Origin: CAWGOF01 sp963824225
Lineage (GTDB): Bacteria > Acidobacteriota > Polarisedimenticolia > Polarisedimenticolales > Polarisedimenticolaceae
NCBI GenBank assembly: GCA_963824225.1
Contig: CAWGOF010000003.1
Coordinates: 2,108,001 to 2,172,000, forward strand
Direction of reading: 5' to 3'
Length of the DNA: 64,000 nt
Numbering within the stretch: position 1 is the stretch's first letter; every line of letters begins with the position of its first letter. Positions 61,076-64,000 of this stretch are shown one piece after another. The translations under genes and the position numbers were made by a program. The notes under the pieces were generated by a model. The model ran no database searches and was not told the origin of the DNA. It was given only the letters and a program-made list of their open reading frames with translations.

Positions 61076-61756
61076 TCAGCTCTGTGCGTCGGCGACGATG
61101 CGGCCATCCCGAAGGCGCACGATCCTCTGCGCTCGGCGTGCCAGATGCTCTTCATGGGTCACGAGAACGATCGTATGACCCCGATGATGCAGGTCGTCGA
61201 ACAGTGCCAGGATCTCTTCGCCGGTCTTGGAGTCCAGGTTCCCCGTCGGCTCGTCCGCAAGCAGCAGGGACGGCCGGTTGACGAGCGCCCGCGCGATCGC
61301 CACGCGCTGGCGCTGCCCTCCCGAGAGCTGGTTCGGTCGATGCTGCGCCCGCTCGGCGAGGCCCACCGCCCCCAGCGCCTCGCGGGCGCGCGCCTGACGG
61401 TCGGCCCGGCTGATCCCGGCATACAGCAGCGGCAGCTCGACGTTCCCGATCGCGTCCTTGCGCGGCAGCAGGTTGAACGTCTGGAACACGAAGCCGATCT
61501 CGCGGTTGCGCACCGCCGCGAGGTCGTCGTCGGCCATGCGCGCGACCTCCTGGTCGTTGAGCCGATACGAGCCGGCGCTCGGCGTGTCGAGGCACCCGAC
61601 GATGTTCATGAGCGTCGACTTGCCCGAGCCCGACGGGCCCATGACCGCGACGTACTCGCCGCGCGCGATCGCGAGCGACACGCCGTCGAGCGCCCGCACC
61701 TGCGTGTCGCCCATGGCGTAGGTCTTCTCGACGTTCGCCAGGTCGATCAGCGGCAA
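61076..61756 (-). CDS. ABC transporter ATP-binding protein (MacB/LolD type)
   Basis: 226 residues from a TTG at 61756, preceded by GGGGGG and just after the tolC stop. 'VEKTYAMGDTQVRALDGVSL', Walker A GPSGSGKST, signature LSGGQRQRVAIARALV and Walker B LLLADEPTGNLDS are all present; 'QVRALDGVSL' and 'DEPTGNLDSKTG' mark the MacB/LolD/FtsE class. These ATPases work with FtsX-like permeases; none is in the window, so the partner may be elsewhere. It forms a likely unit with the TolC-type channel. Confidence 0.9.
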   Translation of the reverse strand: MPLIDLANVEKTYAMGDTQVRALDGVSLAIARGEYVAVMGPSGSGKSTLMNIVGCLDTPSAGSYRLNDQEVARMADDDLAAVRNREIGFVFQTFNLLPRKDAIGNVELPLLYAGISRADRQARAREALGAVGLAERAQHRPNQLSGGQRQRVAIARALVNRPSLLLADEPTGNLDSKTGEEILALFDDLHHRGHTIVLVTHEEHLARRAQRIVRLRDGRIVADAQS

Positions 61757-61772
61757 GTCCGATCGCCCCCCT

Positions 61773-63356
61773 TCACTCGACGGCCAGACCGCGAGCCTCG
61801 AGCAGCGTGCCCTTGGCCCGCTCGAGATCGGCCACAGCCTTGGCATTGTCGAGCAGGGCCTGGATCTCCCGGACCTGGGCGTCCGACAGGTCGGTCTGGA
61901 TCCGCAGCACCTCGAACGACGTCGACATGCCGTTGTCGAACTTCTTCTGCTCGGCCTCGAGCGTCTTGCGCTGGAGCAACGTGTTGGCCCGTGCGGCGGC
62001 GATGCGCTTGGCTCCGGACTCCACGTTGCGCGCCGCGGTGCGGACGTCGACGCGGACCGTTTGCTCGACGTTCTGCAGGTCGACCTCGCCCTTCTCGCGA
62101 TTGAGCGTGGCGATCGCGTAGTCCGCCTTGGCCTGGCGGTTCCCCAGCGGGTACGCGTAGAACAGCCCGACGCGCCAGTCGGTCCCGTCGGTGTCGATCG
62201 TCGTGTTCAGCGGGAGCGGCAGGGTCTGCGCGAAGTCGCTCTCCTGCCGCGTGGGGTTCAGCTGCGCGGTGAAGTCGAGCTGGTGCTTCACGTTCTTGTG
62301 CGCGACGCGCTCGCTGAGCTGCTCGCTCTCGAGCCGCTGGCGGGCCTGCGCGACCTCCGGACGTCGATCCATCGCCGTGGCCAGGGCCGACTCGAGATCC
62401 ACGCCCGCCTGCTCGGCGGGAGGCCGATCCGTGGGCACGATCGGCTGGTCCCATGACGGGTCGCTCCGCGGGATCGCGAGCAGTCGCCGCAGCTCGTCCT
62501 CGGCGTTCGCGACCTGCGTCTCGGCCAAGATCACGCCCTCCTCGCGCCCGGCCACGCCGGCCTCGGCCTGCGTGATGTCGATCGGTGCGAGCGTCCCGAC
62601 CTCGACCTTCTTCTTGTTCAGCTCGAACAGGTCCCGAGCCAGCTTGAGCGATTCGAGCGCCACGCCGTGCTGCGCGCGGGCGGCGAGCAGGTTCCAGTAC
62701 GCATCCTCGACGGCCTTCGCCGTCGCCATCGCCTGGGCCCGCAGGTCCTGCTTCGAGATCGCCAGATCGTTGCGTGCGAGGAGCACGTCGATCGTGTTGA
62801 CCTCTTTTCCGAACCCCTTGAGCAGCGGCATCTGGAACAGCAGCGCGAGGCCGGTGTTCGTCGCATCGATCGTGTTGTTCTGGATGAAACCGGTCGTGAC
62901 GTTGATCTCCTGCGACGACTCGTCGAACGTCGATCCGTTGAGCGTCACGTCGTAGCGCGCCCCGAACTGCGTCAGGTCGCGGAACGTCACCGACGCGTTC
63001 GCGAACTCGCTGTCGCTCGGAGCGTCGGTCGACGCCCCGGTCCCGAGGTCGGTGATCGTCTGGTCCTGGCCGACGTCGTTGTAGCCGACCTGGGCCTCGA
63101 GCACGCCGTCGAACCGGGAGGCCGTCGAGTCGATCCGATGCTCGGCGATCGCCGGGTCCTTGCGCGCGCTGACCAGGTCCAGGTTGTTCGCCAGGGCGAC
63201 GTGCAGGACCTCGTCGAGCGTGTAGCGGATGGCGTTCGGCGGATCGACAACGGTGGTCCGGATCTGGGGGTCCTGGACGACCTGGGCCCGGACCGGACCG
63301 ATCGACGTCAGCGCGAGCGCGAGACACGTGAGGATGGCAACAGCAGCTCGGTACAC
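61773..63356 (-). CDS. TolC-family outer-membrane efflux protein
   Basis: 527 residues from a GTG at 63356 with GGAGGAG upstream; a signal peptide follows (AAVAILTCLALALTSIGPVRA). The sequence alternates long coiled-coil helices ('LESEQLSERVAHKNVKHQLD', 'ARAQHGVALESLKLARDLFE') with short beta-barrel strands, in the two-fold repeat of TolC-like channels. It is the outer-membrane part of an efflux or type I export system, coupled to the ABC ATPase 16 bases downstream. Confidence 0.87.
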   Translation of the reverse strand: MYRAAVAILTCLALALTSIGPVRAQVVQDPQIRTTVVDPPNAIRYTLDEVLHVALANNLDLVSARKDPAIAEHRIDSTASRFDGVLEAQVGYNDVGQDQTITDLGTGASTDAPSDSEFANASVTFRDLTQFGARYDVTLNGSTFDESSQEINVTTGFIQNNTIDATNTGLALLFQMPLLKGFGKEVNTIDVLLARNDLAISKQDLRAQAMATAKAVEDAYWNLLAARAQHGVALESLKLARDLFELNKKKVEVGTLAPIDITQAEAGVAGREEGVILAETQVANAEDELRRLLAIPRSDPSWDQPIVPTDRPPAEQAGVDLESALATAMDRRPEVAQARQRLESEQLSERVAHKNVKHQLDFTAQLNPTRQESDFAQTLPLPLNTTIDTDGTDWRVGLFYAYPLGNRQAKADYAIATLNREKGEVDLQNVEQTVRVDVRTAARNVESGAKRIAAARANTLLQRKTLEAEQKKFDNGMSTSFEVLRIQTDLSDAQVREIQALLDNAKAVADLERAKGTLLEARGLAVE

Positions 63357-63504
63357 CGGATTCTCCTCCTGAATCGCGCACCCATCGGGCCGCGTCGATT
63401 CGCCCCTCGATCCCACGCCGCGGCCGATAGTACGCGCACCCCCTCGCCGCGGTTTCATCCGTTTCGCGCGGGGCCCCGTCGAACGGGCCCCTCAGCATAC
63501 GCCC

Positions 63505-64000
63505 TCACACCAGGTGGCACGAGACGCGGCGGCCGCCGTCGAGCGTCCGCAACGCCGGCTCCTCGGCCCGACAGCGCTCGACCGCCAACGGACACCGCGG
63601 ATGGAACCGGCAGCCGGGAGGCGGGGCCGCGGGCGACGGTGGGTCGCCCGCGAGGGCCGGTGTCCGGGTGGCTCCGGGCTCGAGCTTCGGCGTCGCCGCG
63701 AGCAACGCGCGCGTGTACGGGTGCCGGGGGTCCAGGGCGACCTCGGACGCCTTCCCTTCCTCCACGATCCGCCCCAGGTACAGCACCGCGATGCGGTCGC
63801 GCAGGTGCTGGACGAGCCGCAGATCGTGCGAGATGAACAGGTACGCCAGGCCCAGGCGCTCACGGAGGTCGAGCAGCAGGTTGACGATCTGCGCCTGGAT
63901 CGGCGGATCGAGCGCCGACACGGGCTCGTCGGCGACGAGGAACCGCGGGCCGCAGGCGATCGCCCGCGCGATCCCGATGCGCTGGCGCTGTCCGCCCGAG
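63505..64000 (-). CDS. Oligopeptide/dipeptide ABC transporter ATP-binding protein (5' end outside window)
   Basis: C-terminal ~165 residues. The ABC signature (GGQRQRIGIARAI) and Walker B (FLVADEPVSALDPPIQAQIV) lie at the window edge, then the H-loop 'YLFISHDLRLVQHL' and the OppF/DppF C-terminal cysteine region 'GCRFHPRCPLAVERC'. That Cys-rich tail separates peptide and nickel importer ATPases (OppD/OppF) from other ABC proteins. The permease genes are presumably beyond the window. Confidence 0.9.
   Translation of the reverse strand, partial: SGGQRQRIGIARAIACGPRFLVADEPVSALDPPIQAQIVNLLLDLRERLGLAYLFISHDLRLVQHLRDRIAVLYLGRIVEEGKASEVALDPRHPYTRALLAATPKLEPGATRTPALAGDPPSPAAPPPGCRFHPRCPLAVERCRAEEPALRTLDGGRRVSCHLV

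Noticed and set aside
1..64000. CRISPR array
   Set aside because: No regularly spaced short repeats were seen anywhere; the repeats present belong to the att sites, the IS ends and the CBASS operator.

Overview
High-GC, Gram-negative chromosomal DNA. The cell-envelope genes (TolC-type channel, ExbB/ExbD/TonB, a lipoprotein, complex I) point to an outer-membrane bacterium. The mixture of protein kinase-TolB, PKD, BNR and FG-GAP secreted proteins suggests a soil or aquatic lineage of the Acidobacteriota/Myxococcota kind; that placement is inference only. Two genes read in frame through UGA with a bacterial SECIS-like hairpin directly downstream, so the organism probably makes selenoproteins.

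Layout. 0-6.6 kb: lipoprotein end, GntR regulator, metallo-beta-lactamase-fold protein, ECF sigma/zinc-finger anti-sigma pair, phosphoribosyltransferase, CPA2 antiporter, VOC protein. 6.7-9.8 kb: a kinase-TolB pseudogene with an internal deletion, then a 629-residue thioredoxin-fold selenoprotein candidate. 9.9-13 kb: FitA/VapB-PIN toxin-antitoxin pair, nucleotidyltransferase pair, two gene remnants, BNR protein. 13-18 kb: VOC protein and two large secreted proteins facing each other across a strong hairpin.

18.3-37.76 kb is a defence island inserted at the 3' end of ssrA (tmRNA). Its ends are direct repeats of the tmRNA 3' end, and an integrase C-terminal remnant lies beside ssrA. It carries (a) a type II CBASS operon: an unusual GTPase-like gene with an integrase-arm-like N-terminus, a Cap4-like nuclease-SAVED effector, a CD-NTase, an E2-E1 fusion (Cap2) and a JAB peptidase (Cap3), driven by a sigma70-like promoter flanked by a perfect 19-nt inverted repeat; and (b) an HTH-DUF499-DUF3780-DUF1156 methylase-PLD/SNF2 helicase system. 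The helicase is split by a 1,526-bp IS1182-family element flanked by CTAG duplications.

38-46.5 kb: a DGPF-motif protein, an ArsC/Spx-like selenoprotein candidate (UxxC), DoxX, 3-hydroxyanthranilate dioxygenase, two Uma2 proteins around an ECF42-like sigma factor, an alkaline-phosphatase-superfamily metalloenzyme, a fatty acid desaturase and a GH47 mannosidase. 46.5-57.3 kb: a complex I operon in the order A-C-D-E-F-G-H-J-K-L-N, with nuoB, nuoI and nuoM absent. 57.3-64 kb: TPR protein, TonB-ExbD-ExbD-ExbB energy-transduction operon, ABC ATPase, TolC, and the end of an oligopeptide-ABC ATPase.

Caution: 25.8-37 kb and 46.7-56.5 kb contain many single-base indels in genes that are otherwise well conserved. 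These look like sequence errors, so those genes are annotated across the breaks.
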